Source of the DNA: Yinghuangia sp035454725
Lineage (GTDB): Bacteria > Actinomycetota > Actinomycetes > Streptomycetales > Streptomycetaceae
DNA length: 64,000 bases
NCBI RefSeq assembly: GCF_051388935.1
Contig: NZ_JBPKBI010000017.1
Span: 82,908-146,907, forward strand
Reading direction: 5' to 3'
Of this stretch, positions 1 through 8,507 are shown piece by piece. A program made the position numbers and the translations under genes. The notes under the pieces are model-generated. The model ran no database searches, had not been told where the DNA came from, and worked only from the letters and a program-made list of their open reading frames with translations. Within the stretch, counting starts at the first letter, position 1. Each line of letters starts with the position of its first letter.

Positions 1-445
1 TGTGGACGTGGTACGTGGCGTTCTCGACATCGACGCGGCCGTACCCCGCGAAGGCCCGTGTGAGCACCGCGAGATAGTCGCGCAGCAACGCGGCAGGGCG
101 CTCGTACGGAAGACCGAGTTGGTCCTCGACGATCCAGTGGTGTGACGGCCCGAGGCCGAGCGTGAACCGTCCGGCGCAGGCGGCCTGCGTGGTCAGTGCC
201 TGCTGCGCCATCGGGATCGGGTGACGTGTCTGAAGCGGCACGACTGCGGTGCCCAGTTCGATCCGCTCGGTCACCCGGCCGGCGATGGCGATGGCGGTCA
301 ACGCGTCGAGATAGCCCGGGATTTGGGGGACCCACAGCGACGCGAACCCGTCGCGCTCGGCGGCTTGGATGTCCTCGACCAAGCCGTCCAGCCGCTCGGC
401 GCGCGTGCGTTCTTTGTCGCTGCCCACCATCAGGCCGATACGCAT
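1..445 (-). CDS. LLM-class (F420-type) oxidoreductase, C-terminus beyond window edge
   Basis: Reading the reverse strand from the ATG at 443-445 gives an open frame with no stop up to the window edge (148 residues). It starts MRIGLMVGSDKE and continues through GFASLWVPQIPGYLDAL and GTAVVPLQTRHPIPMAQQAL to GRFTLGLGPSHHW. These are the first beta strand, the substrate/flavin-facing strands and the L-G-L-G-P-S-H-H turn of the bacterial luciferase-like monooxygenase fold, in the subgroup that uses coenzyme F420 in actinomycetes. The usual length is 280-340 residues, so roughly half is missing. The substrate cannot be inferred. F420 use rather than FMN is inferred from subgroup resemblance. Confidence 0.85.
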   Translation of the reverse strand, partial: MRIGLMVGSDKERTRAERLDGLVEDIQAAERDGFASLWVPQIPGYLDALTAIAIAGRVTERIELGTAVVPLQTRHPIPMAQQALTTQAACAGRFTLGLGPSHHWIVEDQLGLPYERPAALLRDYLAVLTRAFAGYGRVDVENATYHVH

Positions 446-566
446 GACTTCCCCGTTCTGCCGTCGGTGCCCGAACCGCTCGGCGCCGCAGACGCATTGC
501 GGCGACGGGGCGCACGATACCGGTCGTCAGCCGGGCGAGGCGCCATGGTGACGAGGTGAAAGTCGG

Positions 567-812
567 TCAGGGTGCCGTTGTTGCTTCGGCGTCATGTACG
601 TGGCGTGCGGTCGGCGGCGAGCCTGCATCCCGGCGGACCTGCCTCCGAACCGCCTCTCTCCCACCATCGATTTGCATCTGGGTGGTGGCACGCAGCGCGT
701 CCGCCGAAACCTGAGCCTGCCTGGCCGCGCCCAGCAGCGTCAGCCACACACCAGCCGTCGTCGGAACAGCGGTGATCGCAGCACCAACGACAATCCCCAT
801 AGCCTCGTTCAC
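567..812 (-). CDS. small membrane-anchored hypothetical protein, possibly a truncated remnant
   Basis: An 81-residue frame with one hydrophobic segment near residues 6-27 (GIVVGAAITAVPTTAGVWLT), then a charged, Gln/Arg-rich stretch (ARQAQVSADALR, GGREAVRRQVRRD). This resembles the N-terminus of a common streptomycete type with one membrane helix followed by a long coiled coil, in which the R-R-Q-x-R-R-D motif leads into a longer cytoplasmic domain. Here the frame ends soon after that motif, so it may be a truncated copy. No clear ribosome binding site precedes the ATG. It may not be a functional gene. Confidence 0.35.
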   Translation of the reverse strand: MNEAMGIVVGAAITAVPTTAGVWLTLLGAARQAQVSADALRATTQMQIDGGREAVRRQVRRDAGSPPTARHVHDAEATTAP

Positions 813-1027
813 GCCCGAGAGATATCACGAAGCGCATGGCATTGTTTCCGAAATAGCAAACTATATCCGTATTATCCAACCCTCCGGGGCCGTCATGGGT
901 GCCGGAACCGGTACAGCCGCCGGGCCGTCGTCGGCCCGCCCGCCCGCCGTCGACAGCCGGTCACAGAGAACCACGTCCGGTACTGCGATCCGCGCGGCGT
1001 GTCAGTGTGCGGCGGAAGGATGCGGTC

Positions 1028-3085
1028 ATGGATACCGCACCCGCTGCTGTCTTGGCCGACCGTGCCGCGTACGTCGAAGCCGTCGAGCAGGTCCGTGTCG
1101 CCGCGGCCGCGTACTACGGCGACGGAACCTCCGCGCTGGACGACGACGCGTTCGACCGGCTGATGCGCGGCATCGCCCTATACGAGGAGGCGCACCCCGG
1201 GGACGCTGTCGCGGAGTCGCCGACCGGCCAGGTCGCGGCGGGCGCGGTCGCCGGCGGCGACGTCGTCCACACCATACCGATGCTGAGCCTGGACAACATC
1301 TTCGACCACGACGGCCTCCTGCGGTGGGGTACGGGTCTGGCCCGGCGGCTGGGCCGCGAACCGCAGGGATTCCACGTCGGGCCGAAGATCGACGGGCTCG
1401 CCGTGGCCGCGTACTACACCGACGGGAAGCTCACCCGGCTGGTCACCCGGGGCAACGGGACCACCGGTGAGGACGTCTCCCACGCGATCGGAACCGTCGA
1501 CGGGCTGCCCGACACGCTCAACGAGCCGGTGAGCGCCGAGGTGCGCGGTGAAATCGTGCTGACCACCGAGCAGTTCGACCAGGCCAACCGCATCCGCGCC
1601 CAGTACGGCGAACCGGTGTTCTCCAACCCCCGCAACGCCGCCGCCGGTTCCCTGCGCGCCACCGGCCGCGCCTACACCATCCCGTTGTCCTGCTACGCCT
1701 ACACCCTGCTGCCCGGCCCCGACGCACCCGACAACGACGCCTTCGCGGGCCGCACCCACAGCGAGCTCGTCGACACCCTCGGCAGGCTCGGCGTGCGCAC
1801 TGTCGCCGACACCCCCGTCGGGACCCGCACCCTGCGCGACCTGGACGCCGCCCGCGACTACATCGACACCGTCGCCGCGCAACGCGACGCGCTGCCGCTC
1901 GGGATCGACGGCGTCGTCGTCAAAGCCGACCACCCCGACGACCAGCACGACGCCGGCGCGGGATCACGCGCGCCCCGCTGGGCGGTGGCCTACAAGTTCC
2001 CCGCGGTGGAGAAGACCACCCGGATCCTCGACGTCACCTGGGCGACCGGACGCACCGGCTTCCTCGCACCGCGCGCACAACTCGCGCCCGTCGACATCGC
2101 CGGCGTCACCGTCGCCTACGCCACGCTCCACAGTCCCGGCATGATCACCAAACTGGACCTGCGGACAGGCGACACCGTCACCGTCCGCCGCGCGGGCGAC
2201 GTCATCCCGTACATCGTCGGCCCGGTCGTCGCGCTGCGCACCGGAGAGGAAGCACCGATCGAACTGCCCGACCGCTGCCCGGCCTGCGGCGGGGAGATCG
2301 ACCGCGCCCAGGAACGCTGGCGGTGCCTCCAGGGCCGTGCGTGCGACCTGTCCCGTTCGGTGGAATACGCCGTCGGACGCGACCAGTTCGACATCGAAGG
2401 CCTCGGCCCGAAGATCGTCGAACGCCTCGTCGCCGACGGCGCGGTGGCGGACATCGCCGACCTGTTCACCCTCACCCGCGAGCAACTCGTCGCCGCCACC
2501 GGCAGCGAGAAGAACACCGACAAGATCCTGGCCAACATCACCGCCGCGAAAGACCGCCCCCTCAGCCGCGTCTTCTGCGCACTCGGCGTCCGCGGCACCG
2601 GCCGCAGCATGTCCCGGCGCATCGCCCGCCACTTCGGCACCATGACCGCCATCCAGGACACCGACACCGACGGCCTCCAGCAAGTCGAAGGCATCGGCCC
2701 GGAGAAGGCCGCCATGCTCCTGGCCGAACTCGCCGAACTGGCACCCGTCATCGCCAAACTCGCCGCCGCAGGAGTCAACCAGACCGAACCCGGCCCGCCG
2801 AACTCCTCCGACCCGGATGCCGACACCCCCGCGGCGCCGCTGGCCGGGATGACCGTGGTGGCGACCGGCAGCATGACCGGGCCGCTCGCCGACCTCTCGC
2901 GCAATGCCGTCAACGAACTCATCGAACGCGCAGGCGGGCGCGCGGGTTCCAGCGTCTCCAAGACCACAGGACTCCTCGTCGCCGGAGCCAACGCCGGCTC
3001 GAAGAAGAGCAAAGCCGAATCGCTGGGCATCACCGTTGTCAGCCCTGAGGAGTTCGCCGAGATGGTCGGGGCGTATCTGGGATAA
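1028..3085 (+). CDS. ligA: NAD-dependent DNA ligase LigA
   Basis: 685-residue NAD+-dependent DNA ligase that seals nicks by an enzyme-AMP intermediate. Visible in order: the NAD-binding Ia domain (residues 20-60, with AYY and YEEAHP), the adenylation motif GPKIDGLAV with nucleophile Lys near residue 120, the OB fold (DTVTVRRAGDVIPYI), a zinc finger (CPACGG, then CLQGRACDL), helix-hairpin-helix repeats, and a C-terminal BRCT domain (ending EEFAEMVGAYLG). I chose the ATG at 1028; in-frame codons upstream read as non-coding. Its length is slightly below the usual 700-740 residues. Actinomycetes often carry a second LigA-like enzyme, and this divergent Ia domain could mean it is the accessory copy. 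No replication or repair gene is adjacent. Confidence 0.95.
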   Translation: MDTAPAAVLADRAAYVEAVEQVRVAAAAYYGDGTSALDDDAFDRLMRGIALYEEAHPGDAVAESPTGQVAAGAVAGGDVVHTIPMLSLDNIFDHDGLLRWGTGLARRLGREPQGFHVGPKIDGLAVAAYYTDGKLTRLVTRGNGTTGEDVSHAIGTVDGLPDTLNEPVSAEVRGEIVLTTEQFDQANRIRAQYGEPVFSNPRNAAAGSLRATGRAYTIPLSCYAYTLLPGPDAPDNDAFAGRTHSELVDTLGRLGVRTVADTPVGTRTLRDLDAARDYIDTVAAQRDALPLGIDGVVVKADHPDDQHDAGAGSRAPRWAVAYKFPAVEKTTRILDVTWATGRTGFLAPRAQLAPVDIAGVTVAYATLHSPGMITKLDLRTGDTVTVRRAGDVIPYIVGPVVALRTGEEAPIELPDRCPACGGEIDRAQERWRCLQGRACDLSRSVEYAVGRDQFDIEGLGPKIVERLVADGAVADIADLFTLTREQLVAATGSEKNTDKILANITAAKDRPLSRVFCALGVRGTGRSMSRRIARHFGTMTAIQDTDTDGLQQVEGIGPEKAAMLLAELAELAPVIAKLAAAGVNQTEPGPPNSSDPDADTPAAPLAGMTVVATGSMTGPLADLSRNAVNELIERAGGRAGSSVSKTTGLLVAGANAGSKKSKAESLGITVVSPEEFAEMVGAYLG

Positions 3086-3198
3086 AGGCCAGCGCAACGT
3101 GAGGCCTTCTGGGTTGGCTGGCTTGACAGTTGCCGCATGTAGTTTTGTCCGTCGTTTGATCGAGACCAATAGCACGTACGGACATCAGGAGTCAGACC

Positions 3199-3443
3199 AT
3201 GGCTGTACCTCTCGACGCCCTCCTGGAACTGCGCCGGGCCGCTTCGGCGGGGCTGCTTGAACTCGACGAGGCCGGGCCGCATCCTGACAGCGCGACGTCG
3301 ACACCGGACGCACCACCGGGGTCTCCCAGTCGGGGGTGCGGCAGGTCATCGCCGAGGTCGCCGACAACGCCGCGACGTTCATGCCCGCGTCGGAGTGGGC
3401 TGCCCGAGAAATTCTTTCGGCGAATCCGACCCGGCAGCGATGA
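3199..3443 (+). pseudogene. frame-disrupted small hypothetical gene
   Basis: The ATG at 3199 opens a natural-looking frame (MAVPLDALLELRRAASAGLL, then ELDEAG). After about 25 residues it turns into Pro/Ser/Arg-rich text typical of a wrong frame. From about 3292 a second frame reads like real protein (DVDTGRTTGVSQSGVRQVIA, then EVADNAATFMPASEWAAREI) and stops at 3441-3443. That second frame has a TGA directly upstream, so the two halves cannot be joined by one simple base change. Part of the middle may also be missing. The family was not recognised. It is a small decayed gene between ligA and the DUF899 gene. Confidence 0.5.
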
Positions 3444-3504
3444 GTTCGAGCGGTGAGTTCGGTCAACACATCAGAGGTACGTTCACCTGATGTCGGGAGG
3501 AACC

Positions 3505-4206
3505 ATGACCGAGCGCACAGCCAAAGCTCTGCCGCCTGTCGTCGACCGGGAAACGTGGCGGGCGGCGGTCGATGAGTTGCGGGTGCGGGAGAAGGCAGCC
3601 ACGCGGGAGCTCGACGCGATCGCGGCGCAGCGTCGCAGGCTGCCGATGGTCGAGCTGCCGGATTACACGCTGACCGGGGCGGATGGGCCTGTTCGGCTGG
3701 TCGACGTCTTCGACGGGCGCTCGCAGCTCATCGTCTACAACCACATGTGGTCCGACGGCGCGGAGTGGCAGTGCGGCGGGTGCACCGGCCTGACGTCGCA
3801 GTACGTCCGGTTGGAATGGCTCGACAACTACGATGCGCGCTTTGTGATCGTGACCAACGGGCCGATCGAGGAAGCGCTGGCGTACAAGGCCAAAGTCGGT
3901 AACACCATGGACTGGTACTCGTCGTCGGACAGCTCGTTCGGGGCCGACGTGGACGCGCCGCCCGGTGGAGGGTTCGCGGTGAACGTGTTCCTCCGCGACG
4001 GGGACACCGTCTACCGGACCTGGCACACCACCGGCCGCGGTACGGAACAGCTCAGCTACACCTTCGCGTTGGTCGACATCCTGCCGTGGGGTCGTCAGGA
4101 GGAGTGGCAGGATTCACCCGACGGTTGGCCGCAGTCGCCCACCTACTCCAAGTGGCTCGACTCTCCCGATGTCGCGCGATTCTACGGTCGACGGCATGAG
4201 GCGTGA
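3505..4206 (+). CDS. DUF899 family thioredoxin-fold protein
   Basis: 233 residues starting at ATG 3505, chosen over the in-frame ATG at 3490 because GGGAGG sits at 3494-3499, ideally placed for 3505. Family marks: MVELPDYTLTGADGPVRLVD, the IVYNHMWSDGAEWQCGGCTG stretch with a CGGC centre, and the C-terminal LPWGRQEEWQDSP region with WP-Q. DUF899 proteins have a thioredoxin-like fold, but no reaction is established for them. The CGGC pair fits a redox role by inference. The gene ends within a few bases of the downstream hydrolase start, so the two are probably cotranscribed. Confidence 0.9.
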   Translation: MTERTAKALPPVVDRETWRAAVDELRVREKAATRELDAIAAQRRRLPMVELPDYTLTGADGPVRLVDVFDGRSQLIVYNHMWSDGAEWQCGGCTGLTSQYVRLEWLDNYDARFVIVTNGPIEEALAYKAKVGNTMDWYSSSDSSFGADVDAPPGGGFAVNVFLRDGDTVYRTWHTTGRGTEQLSYTFALVDILPWGRQEEWQDSPDGWPQSPTYSKWLDSPDVARFYGRRHEA

Positions 4207-4213
4207 GGCGGCG

Positions 4214-5062
4214 GTGACGACGATGAAGCCCACGCACCAGGGGCACCTGGCGATCAACGGCCTGAGCCTCCACCACGAGGTGTACGGCGAACTCGGCACG
4301 TCGGGCACGCCCCCGTTGCTGCTCATTCCCGGCGCGTTCATGGGCACGGAGTCGATGCAGCCGTGGGTGTCGGCCTTCGCGGCCGAGCGCACCGTGATCG
4401 TCTTCGACCAGCAAGGCCACGGTCGCACCCCCGACACCTCGCGCCCGATGTCGTACGAGCAATTCGCCGACGACGCCGCGGCGTTGCTGCGGGCGTTGCG
4501 GGTCGAGCGCGCGGACGTCATGGGCTATTCCCAAGGCGGCGGGGTCGCGCTGCAACTCGCGCTTCGTCACCCGGCGCTCGTCGGCAAGCTGGTCTCCATG
4601 TCGGCCACCTACCGCCAGGACGGCTGGTATCCCGCCGTGTTGGAGGGGATCGCGGGTCTTGGTGCCGCTGCGTTCGAGGGGTCATCCGTCGAGAAGGCGT
4701 TCAAGGAGCACACACCGGACCCCGCGGCGTTCGACGCCTACGTCGACAAGATGAAGACCCTGAACATCGACGACCAGGACATCAGCGACGCGCAGATGCG
4801 CGGGATGTCCGCGCGGACGATGGTCATCGTGGGCGACGCGGACGGCGTTACGCCGGAGCACGCCCTGGCGATGTTCAAATTGCGCGGCGGCGGAGACAAG
4901 GAAGCGGCGGCCACGGGGATGCTGCACCAGGCACCGGCCGCACGCCTGGTGGTCCTGCCGGCGACGTCGCATATCGGCATCTTCGGGGAATCGGCGGTAC
5001 TGGTGCCGATGGTGACGGCGTTCCTCGACGACGTGCCGCCGACGACGCCGAGTCTCTTCTAG
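4214..5062 (+). CDS. alpha/beta hydrolase
   Basis: About 282 residues of a soluble alpha/beta hydrolase. Oxyanion strand LLLIPGAFMGTESM, nucleophile elbow GYSQGGG (Ser), acid strand MVIVGDADGVTPEHA (Asp) and catalytic His in LPATSHIGIFGE are all present. GTG 4214 is preferred because GAGG lies five bases upstream; ATG 4196 (overlapping the previous stop) or ATG 4223 are alternatives. Overlap or near-overlap with the DUF899 gene suggests translational coupling. The nearest kinds are esterase/haloperoxidase-like hydrolases. The substrate is unknown. Confidence 0.9.
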   Translation: MTTMKPTHQGHLAINGLSLHHEVYGELGTSGTPPLLLIPGAFMGTESMQPWVSAFAAERTVIVFDQQGHGRTPDTSRPMSYEQFADDAAALLRALRVERADVMGYSQGGGVALQLALRHPALVGKLVSMSATYRQDGWYPAVLEGIAGLGAAAFEGSSVEKAFKEHTPDPAAFDAYVDKMKTLNIDDQDISDAQMRGMSARTMVIVGDADGVTPEHALAMFKLRGGGDKEAAATGMLHQAPAARLVVLPATSHIGIFGESAVLVPMVTAFLDDVPPTTPSLF

Positions 5063-5195
5063 CGCTCTGACCAGGAGATTCGCGGGGGTGTCGGTGGTGT
5101 CCGGACCTGCGGCCGTTGGCCAAGGACCGCACAGGGGTGGTTCGTTGCGGACCGTTCCGCCCCCAGTGCGGCGTCACGGTGCTTTCGGCCGCAGG

Positions 5196-6140
5196 TCAGG
5201 AGGGGTTGCGGGTGGGTAGGGCGCCGGGGAGCCCGTCCGGGCTGATCTCGTCCACGTCGTCGGCGGGCGGAGGGGTGTCGTCGATCGGCTTGCCCCAGTC
5301 CCAGTAGCGGGTGGTCACCTTCGTGGTCTTCGGTACGCCGCCGCTCTTCGCGGTGGTCACCGTGATCTGCCGGACGGGCAGGGAGTCCTGCCCGATCCAA
5401 AGGTCGATCCTGGCGTTGTCGAAGCCCTGGTCCGTCCAGAACGCGCGCAGGGCCTCGTACTGCTTCTCGGACAGGCCGAAGTCGGCCGCGGCGTTGTCGT
5501 GCAGGAGCAGGAGTGAAATGGTGCCGTTGTAGTGCGTCGTGGCGATCCCGTCGATGGTCTCCTTGCCGACCTCGCCGATGTCTCCGGACTTTTGCAGAAG
5601 GGCCAGTTGCGCGGAGAAGTCCTCCGGGGTGCTGCTCGTCGAAGTCGGCAGGTCCAGGGTCGTCTTGCTCCAGTGTTTGCCATTGCTGAGCTGGATCATG
5701 AGGGGACTGTTGCTCGAATAGACCACGCCGCCGGGCAGTTGCAGCGACTCGCTGACCTGCGGTTCGGTCGGCCGGTTCGGCAGCCCCAAGCCCTCGTACG
5801 CGGCGGGGAACACGGTCGTGACCTGGCGCAACGCCGCCCGGTCGCCCAGGCGTACCTGGAAATCGTGTGTCGAGGTGAGCACCCCGTCCGTCTGCGCCTC
5901 GGAGTGTCCCTTGTACGTCTGGGCGGTCTGCAACTTGTCGCGTGTCCCGGCCAGTCGAAGTGCGGCGCCGGACAAGCTGGGGGAGCGCGCAGGGGTGGGT
6001 GCGGTCGAGGCTACCGCGGTCGGTGGTGCCGTCGACGACGGGCGGCTTGCGTCGGATTCGGAGTCACCGGTCACCCCCGAGCATCCGGACAAGACCAGGG
6101 CGAGCACGGCGACGGCGCCGGACGTGGTGACTTTTCGCAT
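5196..6140 (-). CDS. secreted lipoprotein, LppX/LprG-like
   Basis: 314-residue lipoprotein. The start at 6138-6140 gives a short basic N-terminus and a hydrophobic run ending LVLSGC, so Cys20 is the predicted lipidated residue. A Ser/Thr/Pro-rich linker (residues 25-55) follows. The body has the pattern of single-domain actinobacterial lipoproteins with a curved beta-sheet: an L-A-G-T-R-D-K helix, VGKETIDGIATTHYNG near residue 200, and a C-terminal strand pair reading DLWIGQDSLPVRQITV and TRYWDWG. LppX/LprG-type proteins carry lipids across the envelope; that function is only inferred. It is transcribed towards the convergent hydrolase gene. Confidence 0.75.
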   Translation of the reverse strand: MRKVTTSGAVAVLALVLSGCSGVTGDSESDASRPSSTAPPTAVASTAPTPARSPSLSGAALRLAGTRDKLQTAQTYKGHSEAQTDGVLTSTHDFQVRLGDRAALRQVTTVFPAAYEGLGLPNRPTEPQVSESLQLPGGVVYSSNSPLMIQLSNGKHWSKTTLDLPTSTSSTPEDFSAQLALLQKSGDIGEVGKETIDGIATTHYNGTISLLLLHDNAAADFGLSEKQYEALRAFWTDQGFDNARIDLWIGQDSLPVRQITVTTAKSGGVPKTTKVTTRYWDWGKPIDDTPPPADDVDEISPDGLPGALPTRNPS

Positions 6141-6441
6141 GGGCGACGGCTCCTGAAGGCGATGTTCGGGGCGGAGAACGTACCAATGCGATCGGCCCGC
6201 AGGTCTGCGACGGCGCGAACTGTACAACGGTCATGGGAAACCGGCGTGCGTCACCGGACACGGACAACCCTCGGCCTGCACCCCGGCCGCCGCAGTCGTC
6301 GGTAGCTCGGACACAGCCGAGCGGGAGCCTGCCGCAGCGGCACGGTTCGGCGGGCCCCGGGAGGCGTGGTCGTGTCCCTGTGTTGATCGCCGCCGCGTCG
6401 GCGTGCAGCGCCTTGTCGTTGCCTGTCGGCGGGCCGGAGAG
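6141..6441. other. intergenic region, no gene seen
   Basis: Spacer between the lipoprotein start and the kinase end. Six-frame reading shows only arginine/proline-rich noise. It should hold the lipoprotein promoter near 6141-6230, but no clear -10/-35 pair could be assigned. Confidence 0.4.
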
Positions 6442-7785
6442 CTACTTCGCCGGTTTCTCGGGCTTGTTGCCGGCCTTGCTTTTCTCCTTGGCTTTGCCCT
6501 GGCCCTTTGCGCTGTCGTCTCTTTGTCGGTTGTCGCCGTCCTCGCCGGTGTCGGGCTTCCCCGGTGGCGTCGGGGCGGGTGACGTGGGGGAGACGGTCCG
6601 TGTCACGGCGTCGACCGGTGTGGTCAAAGGTTCCGGGGTGGGATGGATCGTCGGAGCGGGCGATGTGCCGGGCTGCGTGGGCGGCGGCGTCGGCACGATC
6701 GCGGGTGCGGGACGATCGCTGCCCGCGTCGGAGCCGGTGCCGTTGTCGAGTACGGCCGCGGTGGTTCCGCCCGCGCCCAGGACAATGCCGATGACCAGGC
6801 TCGCGGCCAGGGGGCGGCGCCGTTTCGGCTGCGCCGCGCCCGTGCCGGGAGCGACAGGCAGCGGCGGGTGGTCGCGGTCACCGGCGGGCGTGCGGGACGT
6901 CACGATGTCGGCATCGGTCGTCGTGCCGGACGCAAGGACCCCCGCGCCGGACGCAAGGACCCCCGCGGCGGCTGTGAGCATCCGCACGCACTCGGCGGCA
7001 TCGGGCCGGTCGGCGGGATCCGTACGCGTCATGGCCTCGATGACCGAGGCGAGTTCCACGGGCACGCGCGCCGTGATGTGCGGCGGGCGCAGCGTGCGGG
7101 CGGTACCGGCTCCGAGGGGGCCTCCGGGATACTCCCGTTCACCCTTGAGTGCTTCGAGGAGCACCAGACCCAGGGCGTGGATGTCGCTTGCCGGTCCCGA
7201 ACCGCGGCCGAGGAGTTGTTCCGGCGCCAGGTAGGGAACGGTGCCGACGATTGTGTCGGGCGCGGAGCGGGTGGGTTCGTCGACGAGACGGGAGATCCCG
7301 AAATCCGCCAGGTAGGGGGCGTCGTCGAGCCCGACGAGGACATTCGACGGTTTCACGTCGCGGTGGACGATGCCGGCCGCGTGCACGTGTTCCAGCGCCG
7401 AGGCCAACCGCGCGCCGAGTCGCGCCACGCGTTCCGCCGACAGTGGACCGTCGAGTATGTGTTCACGCAAGGTGACGCCCTCGACCAGGCGCATCACGAT
7501 GTAGACGGAGGTTTCGTGCCGGCCGACATCGTGGACGGCGACAAGCCCGGGGTGCGCGACCCGGCCCAGCAACTCGGCCTCCTGGCAAAAGCGTTCCGCG
7601 GTCACCGCACAGGCACCGGGCCGGAACACCTTGACCGCCACATCGCGTCGCAGTCGCATGTCTAATCCGCGGAAGACATCGGCCGTACCGCCCGCGCCGA
7701 GCAGCTCCCGCAGTCGGTAGCGACCGGCGAGGACGCTGCCGACGCCTGGGGCCGGACGCCGGACCCGGCGTGGCAGTGCCGTCAT
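6442..7785 (-). CDS. transmembrane Ser/Thr protein kinase
   Basis: 447-residue Hanks-type kinase. Gly loop GAGGTADVF (residues 30-38), ATP lysine VAVKVF (Lys52), catalytic loop HRDVKPSN (141-148), DFG at 161, activation segment GTVPYLAPEQLLG. After the kinase domain come a low-complexity linker, one hydrophobic segment (ASLVIGIVLGAGGTTAAVL) and a Thr/Pro-rich then Lys-rich tail (KGQGKAKEKSKAGNKPEKPAK is the end). The start is supported by GGGAGGA five bases before the ATG. No PASTA repeats follow, so it is not the cell-wall kinase PknB. The linker contains a perfect 21-bp tandem duplication. The sensor role of the external tail is unknown. Confidence 0.92.
   Translation of the reverse strand: MTALPRRVRRPAPGVGSVLAGRYRLRELLGAGGTADVFRGLDMRLRRDVAVKVFRPGACAVTAERFCQEAELLGRVAHPGLVAVHDVGRHETSVYIVMRLVEGVTLREHILDGPLSAERVARLGARLASALEHVHAAGIVHRDVKPSNVLVGLDDAPYLADFGISRLVDEPTRSAPDTIVGTVPYLAPEQLLGRGSGPASDIHALGLVLLEALKGEREYPGGPLGAGTARTLRPPHITARVPVELASVIEAMTRTDPADRPDAAECVRMLTAAAGVLASGAGVLASGTTTDADIVTSRTPAGDRDHPPLPVAPGTGAAQPKRRRPLAASLVIGIVLGAGGTTAAVLDNGTGSDAGSDRPAPAIVPTPPPTQPGTSPAPTIHPTPEPLTTPVDAVTRTVSPTSPAPTPPGKPDTGEDGDNRQRDDSAKGQGKAKEKSKAGNKPEKPAK
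6925..6966. repeat. 21-bp perfect tandem duplication inside the kinase gene
   Basis: Two identical adjacent 21-base units (6925-6945 and 6946-6966). They are in frame and encode the heptapeptide AGVLASG twice in the kinase linker before the membrane segment. A 7-codon in-frame duplication leaves the reading frame intact and suggests recent slippage. Confidence 0.9.
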
Positions 7786-7864
7786 ACGTCCTCCCGGTTC
7801 GCCCTCACAACGCCCGGATGTCTACCCGTCCTCCGGCCTCGCATTCCGGAGAACACGGAGGAGG

Positions 7865-7906
7865 ACCGCAAGCGAGCACCGCAAGCGAGCACCGCAAGCG
7901 AGCACC
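7865..7906. repeat. 13-bp triplicated tandem repeat upstream of the kinase
   Basis: The unit ACCGCAAGCGAGC occurs three times in a row (7865-7877, 7878-7890, 7891-7903), followed by ACC of a fourth. It lies in the non-coding stretch between the kinase start (7785) and the DUF3618 gene end (8028). Confidence 0.9.
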
Positions 7907-8027
7907 GGCGTCGTCGGACGCGTCCTCGTCGTGCTAGGAGGAGTTCCCTGTTGCGCGGCACCGTCCGGCAGCCGTGCCGCCGACAGCGCCCGAGGCGAGG
8001 CCGAGCGGCCTGGAGGAGATCCGCGGT

Positions 8028-8507
8028 TCACGCCTTGTGGCGGCGCCAGGCCAGCCACACCACTACGGCGACGGCCACGCCCGCGCCCGCGAGCCGCAGG
8101 TTGCGGTTGTCCCGGACCGTCCGTGCTCCCTGGGACGTCTCGTCCCGCACCGACTCCGGAACCTTGTCCTCCCACAGCTGCCCCGCACGGGACGCCTGGG
8201 CCCGAGCCTGTCCCGCGGCCTTGTCCTTGACCCGGTCGGGCAGTTTGTCCTGAGCCTGGTGTGTCAGTTCGACGGCCTTCGCCTTCAGTTCGCCGGCTTT
8301 CGCGGCCGCTTGTTCCTTCAGCGCCTCGGCCTTGGCGGCTGCCTGTTCCTTGACTTCGGTGGCCTTCTCCTGGGCGCGGGCCTTGACATCGGTTTTGGCT
8401 GCCAGCGCCTGGACCGTCTCGCCGAGCTCGGCGCGGGTCCGCTCGATCTGTTCGCGCAGCGCCTCGGGGTTCGAAGCAGGCTGCCCGTCGTGGGCCGACT
8501 GGGTCAT
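8028..8507 (-). CDS. DUF3618 domain protein, coiled coil with C-terminal membrane anchor
   Basis: 159 residues. The N-terminal DUF3618 motif reads EALREQIERTRAELGETVQA. It is followed by a long Ala/Lys/Glu repetitive helix (residues 45-110, KEQAAAKAEALKEQAAAKAG) and a C-terminal membrane helix LAGAGVAVAVVVWLAWRR. Start ATG 8505-8507 overlaps the stop of the upstream holin-X gene in an ATGA, so the two are translationally coupled. DUF3618 proteins usually sit beside holin-X proteins in actinomycetes and are thought to be envelope-associated. The biochemical role is unknown. Confidence 0.9.
   Translation of the reverse strand: MTQSAHDGQPASNPEALREQIERTRAELGETVQALAAKTDVKARAQEKATEVKEQAAAKAEALKEQAAAKAGELKAKAVELTHQAQDKLPDRVKDKAAGQARAQASRAGQLWEDKVPESVRDETSQGARTVRDNRNLRLAGAGVAVAVVVWLAWRRHKA

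Noticed and set aside
3086..3130. AAGGCC...GGCCTT inverted repeat after the ligase stop as terminator
   Set aside because: Arms of only six bases and a 12-base loop; too weak to call.
7865..7906. Short direct repeats as a possible CRISPR array
   Set aside because: Units are 13 bases and directly adjacent with no spacers; a simple tandem repeat.
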